Shown piece by piece: positions 1 through 10,376 of a DNA stretch of 64,000 bases. The position numbers and the translations under genes were made by a program. The notes below the pieces were generated by a model. It saw only the letters and a list, made by a program, of their open reading frames with translations, ran no database searches and had not been told where the DNA came from. The stretch covers positions 131,440,671-131,504,670 of the forward strand of contig OY992540.1 of NCBI GenBank assembly GCA_963921195.1, written 5' to 3'. The stretch comes from Pegoplata infirma (Eukaryota; Arthropoda; Insecta; Diptera; Anthomyiidae). Numbering within the stretch: position 1 is the stretch's first letter; every line of letters starts with the position of its first letter.

Positions 1-440
1 AAATATATTATCCATTTTGTTCTATCTCGATTAGTTTTTAAGATATAACCAAAATACAAAATCCTTTTGCTTATTTAAGAAGTTATTCGCAATTTAAAAA
101 CCTAGCAAAAAAAAAAAATTATTGGGAAAATTATTATGGAAGGGTAATAATGGCATTTATCTCGCTTAGTTCTTGAGTTATAACCAGAAACTAATGGAGA
201 AAACAAAATGGATGATATTATTGCCATTATCTGATACAAATAATCCTCTTCAACCCCTTTATCGATTTAAGATCAATTTGTTTTGTTAGATTTTAAAACT
301 GCGAATAACTTCTTAAATAAACAAGATACAAGCAAAAGGACGTTAATTTGGTATTTTATTTTATATCTCAAAAACTAAGCGAGATAGAGAAAAATTAATG
401 CAATTTTCGACACTTTTAAAAATGTGCCATACATGAAGCA
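1..440. repeat. Dispersed repeat with inverted arms (copy 1)
   Basis: The segment with CTATCTCGATTAGTTTTTAA and CCTTTTGCTTATTTAAGAAG (from about 22) returns inverted at 285-395. Homologous direct and inverted copies recur at 895-1440, so the 35-bp array at 441-838 sits between two copies. Confidence 0.7.
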
Positions 441-838
441 TTTCGAAATTAAACATTTTTCTATAGAAAAACTATAGAAAAACTCTCAGATTATGAGACA
501 TTTTTTCTATAGAAAAAATCTCACATTTTTTTTATAGAAAAATTCTCAGATTCTGATACATTTTTTCTATAGAAAAATTTTTAGATTCTAAAACATTTTT
601 TCTATAAAAAATTTCTCAGATTCTGAGACATTTTTTCTATAGAAAAATTCTCAGATTCTGAGGGATTTTTTCTATAGAAAAATTCTCAGACTCTGAGACA
701 TTTTTTCTATAGAAAAATTCTCGATTCTGAGACATTTTTTCTATAGAAAAATTCTCAGATTCTGCGACATTTTTTCTATAGAAAAATTGATCGAGGATCG
801 CTTGCAAACGACAAAAAAACGGTTTCAAAAAACCGGTC
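441..838. repeat. 35-bp minisatellite array 1 with shared flanks
   Basis: About nine copies of a 35-bp unit built from two palindromes: TTTTTCTATAGAAAAA (perfect, 16 bp) and CTCAGATTCTGAG (6-bp stem). The left flank TTTCGAAATTAAACA and the right flank from TTGATCGAGGATCGCTTGC to the hairpin CGGTTTCAAAAAACCG recur around array 2, marking the whole block as a repeated unit. Confidence 0.85.
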
Positions 839-894
839 ATTTGGCACACGACACATTTCAGATGTGTTTTAAAATTTTTTTAAATAGTGTCAAA

Positions 895-1440
895 AACTAG
901 ATCCATCTTGCTTAGTTTTTGATTTATAATAAAAATATCAAATTAACGTCCTTTTGCTTGAATCTTGCTTATTTAAGAAGTTATTCGCAATTAAAAAATC
1001 TGGCAAAGAAAAAAAAAAAAAGATTTTTAATCGCTTAAGGGGTAATATAAATCCATTTTGTTCTATCTCGATTAGTTTTTAAAATATAACCAAAATACAA
1101 AATTAACGTCCTTTTGCTTATTTAAGAAGTTATTCCCAATTTAAATACCAAGCAAAGAAAAAAAAATATTGGGGATCGCTTAAGGGGTTATGTGGGGGTA
1201 ATAATGGCATCTATCTCGCTTAGTTTTTGAATTATAACCAGAAACTAATGCAGAAAACAAAATGGATGATATTATTGCCATTATCTGATACAAATACTCC
1301 TCTACAACCCCTTTATCGATTTTAGATCAATTTTTTGTTTTGCTAGATTTTAAAACTGCGAATAACTTCTTAAATAAAAAATAAAAAAGCAAAAGGACGT
1401 TAATTTGGTATTTTATTTTATATCTCAAAAACTAAGCCAG
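895..1440. repeat. Dispersed repeat with inverted arms (copy 2)
   Basis: Same sequence family as 1-440, with two tandem direct arms (about 900-1010 and 1035-1150) and an inverted arm (1345-1435). Confidence 0.7.
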
Positions 1441-1870
1441 AAGTTGAATACTAGATAATAGAAGGATCAGGATTACTCTATCGATTTCCAAAAAATTCCC
1501 CTACGTAGTCTTTGTTTTATTTACTTGTTGACGTTTAAGTCTTCCATAAAAAAATATTTCAATGAATAGTTTAATCAATAAAATTTTAATAACTTCGCTG
1601 GTATGTTATCATGTTCGTTCCGGGGGAAAAATATATTGACAATTTGCGAGCCCTTATGTCGGGATTTTGGATTTTGAGTGAATAAATATTTCAGTGAAAA
1701 AAGAAATTGGAATAAAAAAAATAAGTTTGAGTGAAAATATATATAGAGGGAAAAAAATGGAGAAAAAAGCTAAACACGAAAAATTTGAGTAAAAAATATC
1801 ATTCCATATTGTTCCCTGCTCTATTCCATTTTGTTCCCCGTTCTACTCCATTTCATTTCCAATTCCATCT
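1441..1870. other. A+T-rich intergenic DNA, nothing recognised
   Basis: No open frame or repeat boundary that I can support. Confidence 0.5.
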
Positions 1871-2230
1871 CCTTCTAAGGTCATTATTATAGGAACAAAA
1901 AAAGTATCAAAAGTACACTTTATTACCCCCATTAGAAACGGAATTTCCAAAAAGTACTTCTTCCAGAATGTTTTTTCTTAACCGAAGTATCCTATACTCC
2001 ATATTTCAATTACATATATAGGATCATTGTTTCAGCAAATATTAAAAGAACGTTAAGAAACGGAATTTCCAAAAAGTACTTTTCCACATCTTTTTTTTCA
2101 CCGAAGGATTTTACATTCCAAATTTTAAGTTTCTGTGACCATTTTATTTTTTGGAACCATTTCCAATTTCAAGTTTCTATGATTATTATTTCAGGAAATA
2201 AAAAAGTACCAAAAAGTGTACTTTCGATAC
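1871..2230. repeat. Diverged copies of the 140-bp repeat
   Basis: Phrases such as CATTATT.CAGGAA and AAAAGTACCAAAAGTACACTT recur here and in the 3190-4030 block, so the 16-bp array lies inside one larger tandem family. Confidence 0.65.
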
Positions 2231-3188
2231 TTTTACCAAAACGTACTTTTTATAGAAGGTACTTTTTACAAAAGGAACTTTTTATAAAAGGTACTTTTTA
2301 TAAAAGGTACTTTATATAAAAGATACTTTTTATAAAAGGTACTTTATATAAATGGTACTTTTTATAAAAGGTACTTTTTATAAAGGGTACTTTTTATGAA
2401 AGGTACTTTTAATAAAAGGTATTTTTTATAAAAGGTACTTTTTATAAAAGGTACTTTTTATAAAAGGTACTTTTAATAAAAGGTACTTTTTAAAAAAGGT
2501 ACTTTTTATAAAAGGTACATTTTATTAAAGGTACTTTTTCTAAAAGGTACTTTTTATAAAAGGTCCTTTTTATAAAAGGTACTTTTTATAAAAGGTACTT
2601 TTTATAAAGGGTACTTTTTATAAAAGGTACTTTTTATAAAAGGTACTTTTTATAAAAGGTACTTTTTATAAAAGGCACTTTTTATAAAAGGTACTTTTTA
2701 TAAAAGGTACTTTTTATAAAAGGTACTTTTAATAAAAGGTACTTTTTAAAAAAGGTACTTTTTATAAAAGGTACATTTTATTAAAGGTACTTTTTTTAAA
2801 AGGTACTTTTTATAAAAGGTACTTTTTATAAAAGGTACTTTTTATAAAAGGTACTTTTTATAAAAGGTACTTTTTATAAAATGTACTTTTTATAAAGGGT
2901 ACTTTTTATAAAAGGTACTTTTTATAAAAGGTACTTTTTATAAAAGGTACTTTTTATAAAAGGTACTTTTTATAAAAGGTACTTTTTATAAAAGGCACTT
3001 TTTATAAAAGGTACTTTTTATAAAAGGTACTTTTTATAAAAGGTACTTTTTATAAAAGGTACTTTTTATAAAAGGTGCTTTTTATAAAAGGTACTTTTTA
3101 TAAAAGGTACTTTTTATAAAAGGTACTTTTTATAAAGGTACTTTTTATAAAAGGTACTTTTTATAAAAGGTACTTTTTATAAAAGGTA
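2231..3188. repeat. 16-bp minisatellite, about 60 copies
   Basis: Unit ACTTTTTATAAAAGGT, itself nearly palindromic. The same run of variant units (AATAAAAG, then AAAAAAGG, then ATTTTATTAAAGG) occurs near 2469 and again near 2725, giving a 256-bp (16-unit) higher-order period. Confidence 0.95.
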
Positions 3189-4030
3189 CCATTATTTCAG
3201 TAAATTAAAACAAGTACCAAAAGTACACTTTTTTCCATTTAACCCCCGTAGAGTCAACATTGGCAAAACCCCAGCCTTGGTGAATATTTTTTCCGGGAGG
3301 TTAACATACATTGCAAATTTTAAGTTTCTAGGACCATTATTTAGGAAAATATAAAAGGTACCAAAAGTACAGTTTTTTACCCCATAGAATCAACATTGGC
3401 AAAATCTAGCCTTTATATTCCGGGAGCTGAACCTACATTCAAAATTTCAAGTGTCCATTATTTAAGGAAATATAAAAGGTACCAAAGGTACATTTTTTTA
3501 CCCCCTTAGAATCAATATTGGCAAAAATCCAGCCTAACTGGAAATATATTCCGGGAGGTGAACATACAGTCTAAATTTCAAGTTTCTGTGACCATTATTT
3601 CAGGAGATATAAAAAGTACCAAAAGTACAGTTTTTTACCCTTTTTACCCCCTTAGAATCAACATTGGCAAAAATCCGGCCTTACTGGATCTATATTCCAG
3701 GAGTTGAACATACAGTCCAAATTTCAAGTCTCTGTGACCAGGAGATATAAAAAGTACCAAAGTACAGTTTTTTACCCTTTTTGTCCCCTTAGAATCAACA
3801 TTGTCAAAAATCTGGTCTTACTGGATCTATATTCCGGGAGGTGAACATACAGTCCAAATTTCAAGTCTCTATGACCATTATTTCAGGAGATATAAAAAGT
3901 ACAAAAAGTACAGTTTTTTACACTTTTTAACCCCTTTGAATCAACATTGGCAAAATTTCAGCCTTAGTGGATCTATATTCCGGGAGGTGGACCTACAGTC
4001 CAAATTTCAAGTCTCTAGCTTCAGCGGTTT
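3189..4030. repeat. Tandem repeat of about 140 bp, six copies
   Basis: Copies near 3250, 3381, 3505, 3650, 3790 and 3930 share TAGAATCAACATTGGCAAAA, CCGGGAGGTGAACATACAGT and AAAGTACCAAAAGTACAG. Open frames here are repeat read-through. Confidence 0.85.
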
Positions 4031-4054
4031 GAGCTGGGCGATGATGAATGAGTA

Positions 4055-4077
4055 TGTCAGTCAGTCAGTCAGTCACA
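4055..4077. repeat. (GTCA)n microsatellite
   Basis: Short GTCA tandem immediately before the second 35-bp block. Confidence 0.85.
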
Positions 4078-4098
4078 TCACTCTTTTATATACATAGA

Positions 4099-5041
4099 TT
4101 TCGAAATTAAACATTTTTCTATAGAAAAACTATAGAAAAATTCTCAGATTCTGAGACATTCTTTCTATAGAAAAATTCTCAGATTCTGAGACATTTTTTC
4201 TATAGAAAAATTCGCAGATTCTGAGACATTTTTTCTATAGAAAAATTCGCAGATTCTGAGACATTTTTTCTATAGAAAAATTCGCAGATTCTGAGACATT
4301 TTTTCTATAGAAAAATTCTCAGATTCTGAGACATTTTTTTCTATAGAAAAATTCTCAGATTCTGAGACATTTTTTTCTATAGAAAAATTCTCAGATTCTG
4401 AGAAATTTTTTTCTATAGAAAAATTCTCAGATTCTGAGACATTTTTTTCTACAGAAAAATTCTCAGATTCTGTGAAATTTTTTCTATAGAAAAATTCTCA
4501 GATTCTGAGACATTTTTTCTATAGAAAAATTCTCAGATTCTGACACATTTTTTCTATAGAAAAATTCTGAGACATTTTTTCTATAGAAAAATTCTCAGAT
4601 TCTGAGACATTTTTTCTATAGAAAAATTCTCAGATTCTGAGACATTTTTTCTATAGAAAAATTCTCAGATTCTGAGACATTTTTTCTATAGAAAAATTCT
4701 CAGATTCTGAGACATTTTTTCTATAGAAAAATGTCTCAGAATCTGAGAACATTTTTTCTGATTCTGAGACATTTTTTCTATAAAAAAATTCTGAGACATT
4801 TTTTCTATAGAAAAATTCTCAGATTCTGAGACATTTTTTCTATAGAAAAATTCTCATATTCTGAGACATTTTTTCTATAGAAAAATTCTCAGATTCTGAG
4901 ACATTTTTTCTATAGAAAAATTCTCAGATTCTATTACATTTTTTCTATAGAAAAATTCGCAGATTCTGAGACATTTTTTCTATAGAAAAATTGATCGGGG
5001 GTCGCTTGCAAAAGACAAAAAAACGGTTTCAAAAAACCGGT
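4099..5041. repeat. 35-bp minisatellite array 2 with shared flanks
   Basis: About 25 copies of the same two-palindrome unit between the same flanks as array 1, ending in the same CGGTTTCAAAAAACCG hairpin. Internal deletions of one palindrome occur near 4560 and 4740. Confidence 0.92.
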
Positions 5042-5062
5042 CCAATCACTCCACTTTTAATA

Positions 5063-5199
5063 CCCTATTCACACGTACAGTTTTTAATCGTTTTTAGCAG
5101 CAATATTTTTAGCACTTTCTTTATTCTATTTCAGTATATTGACAGAAAATGCTAAAAATAATTGCTTAAAACGGTTTAAAACTGTAAGTGTGAATAGAG
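5063..5199. mobile_element. MITE with CTATTCACAC termini, copy 1
   Basis: Termini CCCTATTCACACGTACAG and CTGTAAGTGTGAATAG are inverted. TA precedes the left end and TA follows the right end once the hAT inserted at 5200 is removed, so the target duplication is TA (Tc1/mariner-like). The right end is disrupted by that hAT. Confidence 0.8.
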
Positions 5200-6356
5200 C
5201 AGCGGTTACCAACCTTTTTGGCTCGCGTACCACTAATTTTTAATTTTATCAGCCGCGTACCCCTTAAGGTGGCTTCAGACCATAATATTTGTAATAATAT
5301 CCGTCAAAATTTTGTGTAAAACCTATAAAATAGTTTGCAGTTTCGGAATCAAAGGTCCATTTTATATAAAATCAAGTCCTATTTTGTTGCAGCAACTTAA
5401 GAATACGTAAAATTAAAAAAAAAAAAAAAAAAAATATTTTTTTCCAAAAACCTCGAACTAAAACCGCTTGAAGAGTACTGAAAGACCCTCCTAAATTTTT
5501 TTTTATTATTTTTCCCGTTATCAGCTTTAAAACGCGCACCGAGTTTTTGTTCCTTTAAGTTTAAAAAACACACTTTTCAAAAAAATTTCACTTTTATTTT
5601 TCTCAAAGTTCATCGTGAGACATTAAAAAAATATTTCTATAAAATTAAAATCCCTTAAATTCCGCGAAACTCAATTATTATATGCACTTAAGTAATACAA
5701 TTTTAATACAAATTTATTTTATTTAAATAAGTTTTTAATAACCACGCCCACAAAAAGGGGCGAAACAAAACGACTTATTTGCATCCCCAGCATGACCTTG
5801 AACTTTTTTCGACTTTAAATTGTCTTCTATGCTTTCCAAATTAAAAAAAAATAAAATCCTGTAAAAAATCGAGTTTTTTAGAGGTTGGTTAAGTTCTTCA
5901 AGGGGAAACTTTTTTCCTCCTTGTCCGATTTTGCCCTTTTACGAACTTAAACTGCCTATGACCTTGAGACACATTCGTGCCAAACGTCAAAAGTCTAAAC
6001 ATTCTATAAATATCTTAGAATCGATCACAGATTAATTATATTTACTTTTTGGGGTCTTAGACCGATATTTCGACGCGTTACACACGGAATATCAAAGTGA
6101 GTATACCCTAATGCTGTGGGTGGTGGGTATAAAAAGTACTGAAAGAAGTGGTCAAGAAAAACTATTAGAATTTCCGTACTCTGTGGATTTCAACCAACCC
6201 ATTTTTTCCCCCATTTTTTTTGGTGTAGCACATTGATACTATTTAATGTTATTACTAAAAAAAGAAATGTGAAAAAATAACTAAAGTTTCGCGTACCCCC
6301 GTGGACAGTTTCGCGTACCCCCTAGTGGTACGCGTACCATAGGTTGGTAACCGCTG
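5200..6356. mobile_element. hAT-type element, TIR CAGCGGTTACCAACCT
   Basis: Inverted ends CAGCGGTTACCAACCT and AGGTTGGTAACCGCTG with a perfect 8-bp duplication GAATAGAG (5192-5199, 6357-6364). No transposase frame. About 5745-6130 holds Helentron-like sequence (ACCACGCCCACAAAAAGGGG to ACGGAATATCAAAGTGAG), probably a nested copy. Confidence 0.88.
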
Positions 6357-6373
6357 GAATAGAGTATAAAATA

Positions 6374-6506
6374 CCCTATTCACACGTACAGTTTTAAACC
6401 GTTTTTAGCAGCAATATTTTTAGCACTTTATGCTATTACAGTATATTGACAGAAAATGCTAAAAATAATTGCTAAAAACGGTTTAAAACTGTAAGTGTGA
6501 ATAGGG
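6374..6506. mobile_element. MITE with CTATTCACAC termini, copy 2
   Basis: Ends CCCTATTCACACGTACAG and CTGTAAGTGTGAATAGGG, flanked by TA on both sides. It lies a few bases from copy 1 apart from the hAT. Confidence 0.88.
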
Positions 6507-6535
6507 TACAAGCTGAAAAATGCCCTGCAATCTAA

Positions 6536-6716
6536 CAAGGAAGGGTTTCACAGGGCACCCACCGATTGTCGTGAAACTTGAATATGGGGGGGGGGGGAAA
6601 TAAGAGTAACCTGATTTTTTAGCTGCCTAATCTCAAGTTTAAAAAAGGGTTGCCACCTTATGAAAAAATAAGGGCTTTCGGGAAAATACGTATAAAAGCC
6701 GACTAGCTGGATACGG
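6536..6716. mobile_element. Truncated TIR element, family B
   Basis: Starts after TAA with CAAGGAAGGGTTTCACAGGG and matches one end of the complete family B element at 32950-33523. The other end is missing. Confidence 0.65.
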
Positions 6717-7290
6717 GACTGTTTAATTTTAATCAGACAAGGAAAAACAATAAAAATTATACCATATTCGCATACAATGTTTAAAACATAGTTTAACTTT
6801 TGTGTTTAAAATTAAACGAAAGTGTTCGCACTGCCAGTAGTTTAAAAAAGCATCCGCTTCTCTTCTAGTTCGTTTAGCAGCGGCTGTTTTTTTGATGTCA
6901 ACTTAACACAGGGTTGTTATTTCGTGTTTTCGAGATGTTTTGGAGATGTTTTCGAGATGTTTAAAATTAAACGATGTTTTGTTTTGAATGTATGGGAAAA
7001 CACATGTTTAAATTTAAACATGCCAATGTGAATATGGTATTAAAATTCGTTATTGATAAAATTCAATTTTGAATTTTTCAAAAAATTCAATTTTGAATTT
7101 TAAATAAAATTCTAAAGAATTTTATTTTAAATTCTTAAAAGAAATAAAATTCTAAAAAATTTTATTTAAAATTCTTAAAAGAATTTTATTAATAAAAAAA
7201 AGAATTTTATTTTCATACAAATAAATAGATTTCAAACAAGTAAATATTTTAATAATGTTCGAGTATTTCTATATATTAAGGTAACTTAAT
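6717..7290. other. A+T-rich DNA with inverted AAATAAAATTC stretches
   Basis: Contains GTTTAAA-rich short inverted repeats (6780-7030) and AATTTTGAATTTT simple sequence; no gene. Confidence 0.4.
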
Positions 7291-7837
7291 TACCCAAGCA
7301 GAAATTGACGACGGTTATAAAAAAAAAGCGTTCTGAAGAAAGCACTGTAACAAAAAAAGAACGTTCTCAAAACGTTATTTTCGAGCGCTTTGCGAGCGTT
7401 TTCGAAAAGCGTTCTGAAAGCACTGTAACAAAAAAAAAAGCATTATCAAAACGCTTTATTCGAACGCCTTGAGAGCGTTTTCGAAAAGCGTTTTGAAAGC
7501 ACTTTATTAACAAAATACATGTTCGTTTCAAAATTAAATGGTTTTAAAGCAGTTTTTGCAAACGTTTTTAAATATTTTTCGTAGTACATACAAGTATAGT
7601 ATTTTTTTAAATTCTACTCAATTTTAAACAAATTGTGATAAAAACATTTTGTTAAATCAAATTAAATAATTTTTCCCTACCACCACATTGAAAACGCCAA
7701 ATTTTGAAAACATAAAACATTTTTTAATTTGTAAATCTATTTTAAGTTTTATTATTATCATTTATGCAAAAGAGTTATAGCAATAGTTTCGTTATAAAAT
7801 TTACAAATAATGCATTTAACTTCTGCAATATGCACAC

Positions 7838-8341
7838 TAGTGCCTACGGTCAGTACCGTAGTACCGGGAATACCGGTATTCCCGGTTCTCGGTATTACCG
7901 GGAAATGGAACCGGTTTTCCGGTTCTTGAATTATTCCCGGTATTCCCGGTTCCGGTTCTGACGGTATTCCCGGGACTACCGGTATGTATATTTTGTAAAA
8001 TTTTGTATAATTAAAATTTATTCTTCGATTTTACCAAAAAATAATACAAAACATGTGAAAAACACCATTTCCAATTTTTTTATGAATTTAAGGAAAAAAA
8101 AAATTACTTGATTTTTAGATAATTTTACAAACACAACTAAATATTTCTCAAATACTGATTAAATGGTGTAATCTTAATATTTTATGGTGTGGTATTTTTT
8201 GTTTTTTTGAGAACCGGTACCAGGATCAGAACCGGGAATATCGGTATTCCCGGGAATATATCTAGAACCGGGAAACCGGTACCAGAACCGGGAATACCGG
8301 TATTTCCGGGAATACCGAGAAGCGGGAAACGGGGGGCACTA
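7838..8341. mobile_element. hAT-type element full of CCGGTATTCCCGG palindromes
   Basis: Ends TAGTGCC and GGCACTA with a perfect 8-bp duplication ATGCACAC (7830-7837, 8342-8349). Both arms carry repeats of the palindrome GGGAATACCGGTATTCCC, making an unusually G+C-rich island. Frames read across it are artefacts. Confidence 0.85.
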
Positions 8342-8868
8342 ATGCACACTGACTTCAATAACATCTTCACGTAAATTTTTAACGTTATAAAGTCCTATTT
8401 CTTTTGATAGAATTGGATAGACAAAATAATCGTTTATTTCATTAAAGATGTTGCCTTTTAAATATATATTATCACATGTGTGTTTAGATCGATTTGTACT
8501 AAAAATTTGGTTTACTATCATAATATTTCCATTACTAAGTAGAATTGCATTATCAGGATGGGATGCAGTAATTTTGAAACCATGAATATTAATAAAAGAA
8601 AACACAACTTTTGTTTCAGTGGATTCCATTACTTTGCCAAGAGAATACTTTTTGTTTTTAAAGAGAGGATATACCAATGGAGCTTTATTTGGAGAGTTAA
8701 CGGTATGAAAAACATGCAATTTTCGTTGAATTTCAGCAATAGCGTTGTTTCAAGAGTTAACAATCGCTGGAAAATATCATTAATTTTTGTATTTAAGCTC
8801 TTTATAAGTGCTTTACTTTTGGTTTTTAAAGCGCCTTCATGACTTTTAACAAAACGTTCTGAAAGCAC
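8339..8868 (-). pseudogene. Degenerate open frame of unknown type inside a transposon
   Basis: The minus strand reads a 79-codon frame (8629-8868) overlapping a 126-codon frame (8339-8719) offset by a frame change. The second includes ESTETKVVFSFINIHGFKI and HPDNAILLSNGNIMIVNQIF, which look like real protein. In-frame ATG starts are internal and a TGA lies upstream. It probably came from the element at 7293-9023; I do not recognise the family. Confidence 0.4.
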
Positions 8869-9029
8869 TTTTTTAAAACGCTTTTAAAACGCTTTAAACC
8901 TAGCGTAGATCGATGTTATCATTCGGATCATCTGAAAGCGCTTTCAAGATGGTAAATGGAACGCTTGTAGAACCGTTTACAACGCTTTCACAGCGCTTTT
9001 GCGATTGTATTTTTCTGACTGGGTAGCTA

Positions 9030-9385
9030 AATACATCCTCATATGATAGTAAATTGCCACTATCTTCTTATTTAATGTAATTTAATAATTTACTTAGTTC
9101 AAACTTATAATGCAATAGTATTTTGTTTAGAAATTTCCAAATTCTGATCCACCTATTTATAGAAAACCTCTTAAAAATTTCTCATATTTTAATGTAATCC
9201 TCTTTTTCGAACAGAAACTTTATAAAGAAATTTTGTACACTTTTCTAAAATAGAATCTTTAATTTTATAGCAATTTTCTATAAAAAAAGTGTTTTCTGAG
9301 GCAGTTTTTTAGATTCTGAAACATTTTTCATATAGAAAATTATTAGGGTCTTAGACATTTTTTTAAAGAAACATTTTAAGACACT
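9030..9385. other. A+T-rich DNA with decayed 35-bp minisatellite units
   Basis: Isolated TTTTCTATAGAAAA and CAGATTCTGA-like words, without regular period. Confidence 0.4.
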
Positions 9386-9915
9386 AAGGGTATTCATTTC
9401 AGCTTTTTTTTGGTTGTAAAAATGAAAAATTGGAAAAATGTAACTTTTTATTACAACAAACACATGAAAAAATTTTCCACTTAAAAGTTGCAATTTAAAC
9501 AACCTATATCCAAGTGTAAAATTATCAGAGTAAAAAGTTACATTTTTCCAATTATTTAAGCGTTGCCATTCATTACTAATTAAAGAAAAAGTACCAAAAT
9601 ATGCTACTGTTATTTAAGTTTTTTTCTACCTCGGCAGCCCTTATTGAACATGTGTTTGAAATTTTTCTTAGAAGAAAATATTTATACAAATAATTTTGGT
9701 TATAATAATAGAAATTAAGAATTAAACAACAAGAAAAAATTGTCAAAATGAGTAAAAAGTGTAATTTATAAGTTAATTGGTTCATTCGTTGAATAATTTA
9801 ATTATTTTTGGAAACTTTTTATCACAATTTTTTTATGTACCCGTTCACATCATTGAGAGTGGAATCTTACATTTTTCATTTTTCCACTTTTACATTCTCT
9901 GAAATGAATACCCTT
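9386..9915. mobile_element. TIR element AAGGGTATTCATTTCAG, copy 1
   Basis: Inverted ends AAGGGTATTCATTTCAG and CTGAAATGAATACCCTT with a 3-bp duplication ACT. A nearly identical copy in opposite orientation lies at 39529-40057. The short minus frame 9576-9785 is shared with that copy but shows no domain. Confidence 0.85.
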
Positions 9916-10376
9916 ACTATTTCAACCGAAAATTTGAAGATTTAGAGATAAATTTTCTATAGAAAATTCTTACAAAATTCTTACAAACAGAAAAATGTTT
10001 AGATTCAGAGTATTTTTTTTCGTTCCAAAAAATCTCACATCTAATATAGTTTTCTATAGAAAAGTTCATTGATCAATGATTTTAATAAAATTTTCCTATA
10101 TAAAAATTCTCAGATTCTAAAAGATTAAAAAAAATCATATGTATTCTTAAAAATATTTCCATAACAAAAATTCTTAGATTTAAAAATATATTTCTCATAG
10201 AAAAGCTCAGATTCTTAAACGTTTTTCCTATTGAAAAGTTATCCGATCCTGAGAAATCTTTTTTGCAGAAAGATTTTTGGGTTTCTAAAACAGTATTTTT
10301 TTGGAAAAATTCCCAGTTTCTGAGGGATTATTTTTTAAAGATTTTTTTTCTATAGAAGTTATAACCTTTAATATCC
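9916..10376. repeat. Decayed 35-bp minisatellite units
   Basis: Irregular copies of ..TTTCTATAGAAAA.. and ..CTCAGATTCT.. through about 10370. Confidence 0.5.

Larger units (their letters stand above)
7293..9023. mobile_element. TA-flanked element with CCCA..TGGG ends
   Basis: Ends CCCAAGCAGAAA and TTTCTGACTGGG between TA dinucleotides. The subterminal regions carry inverted AAAGCGTTCTGAAAGCACT repeats. It contains a nested hAT (7838-8341) and a degenerate minus-strand frame (8339-8868). Confidence 0.55.

Noticed and set aside
637..849. Open frame reading SESENFSIEK repeats
   Set aside because: Read-through of the 35-bp repeat, whose length is not a multiple of three, so the frame is broken repeatedly; similar frames at 28619-28846 have the same cause.
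4099..5041. CRISPR-like array (regular 35-bp period with short palindromes)
   Set aside because: The units are contiguous with no unique spacers, and the genes in the window are eukaryotic with introns. This is a minisatellite.
7764..8374. Proline/glycine-rich short proteins (GIPGN repeats) on both strands
   Set aside because: Both strands read open because of the CCGGTATTCCCGG palindromes within a hAT element; no gene structure.
9576..9785. 69-codon frame MNQLTYKLHFLL, also at 39661
   Set aside because: It lies wholly within the two copies of a TIR element and shows no recognisable domain.
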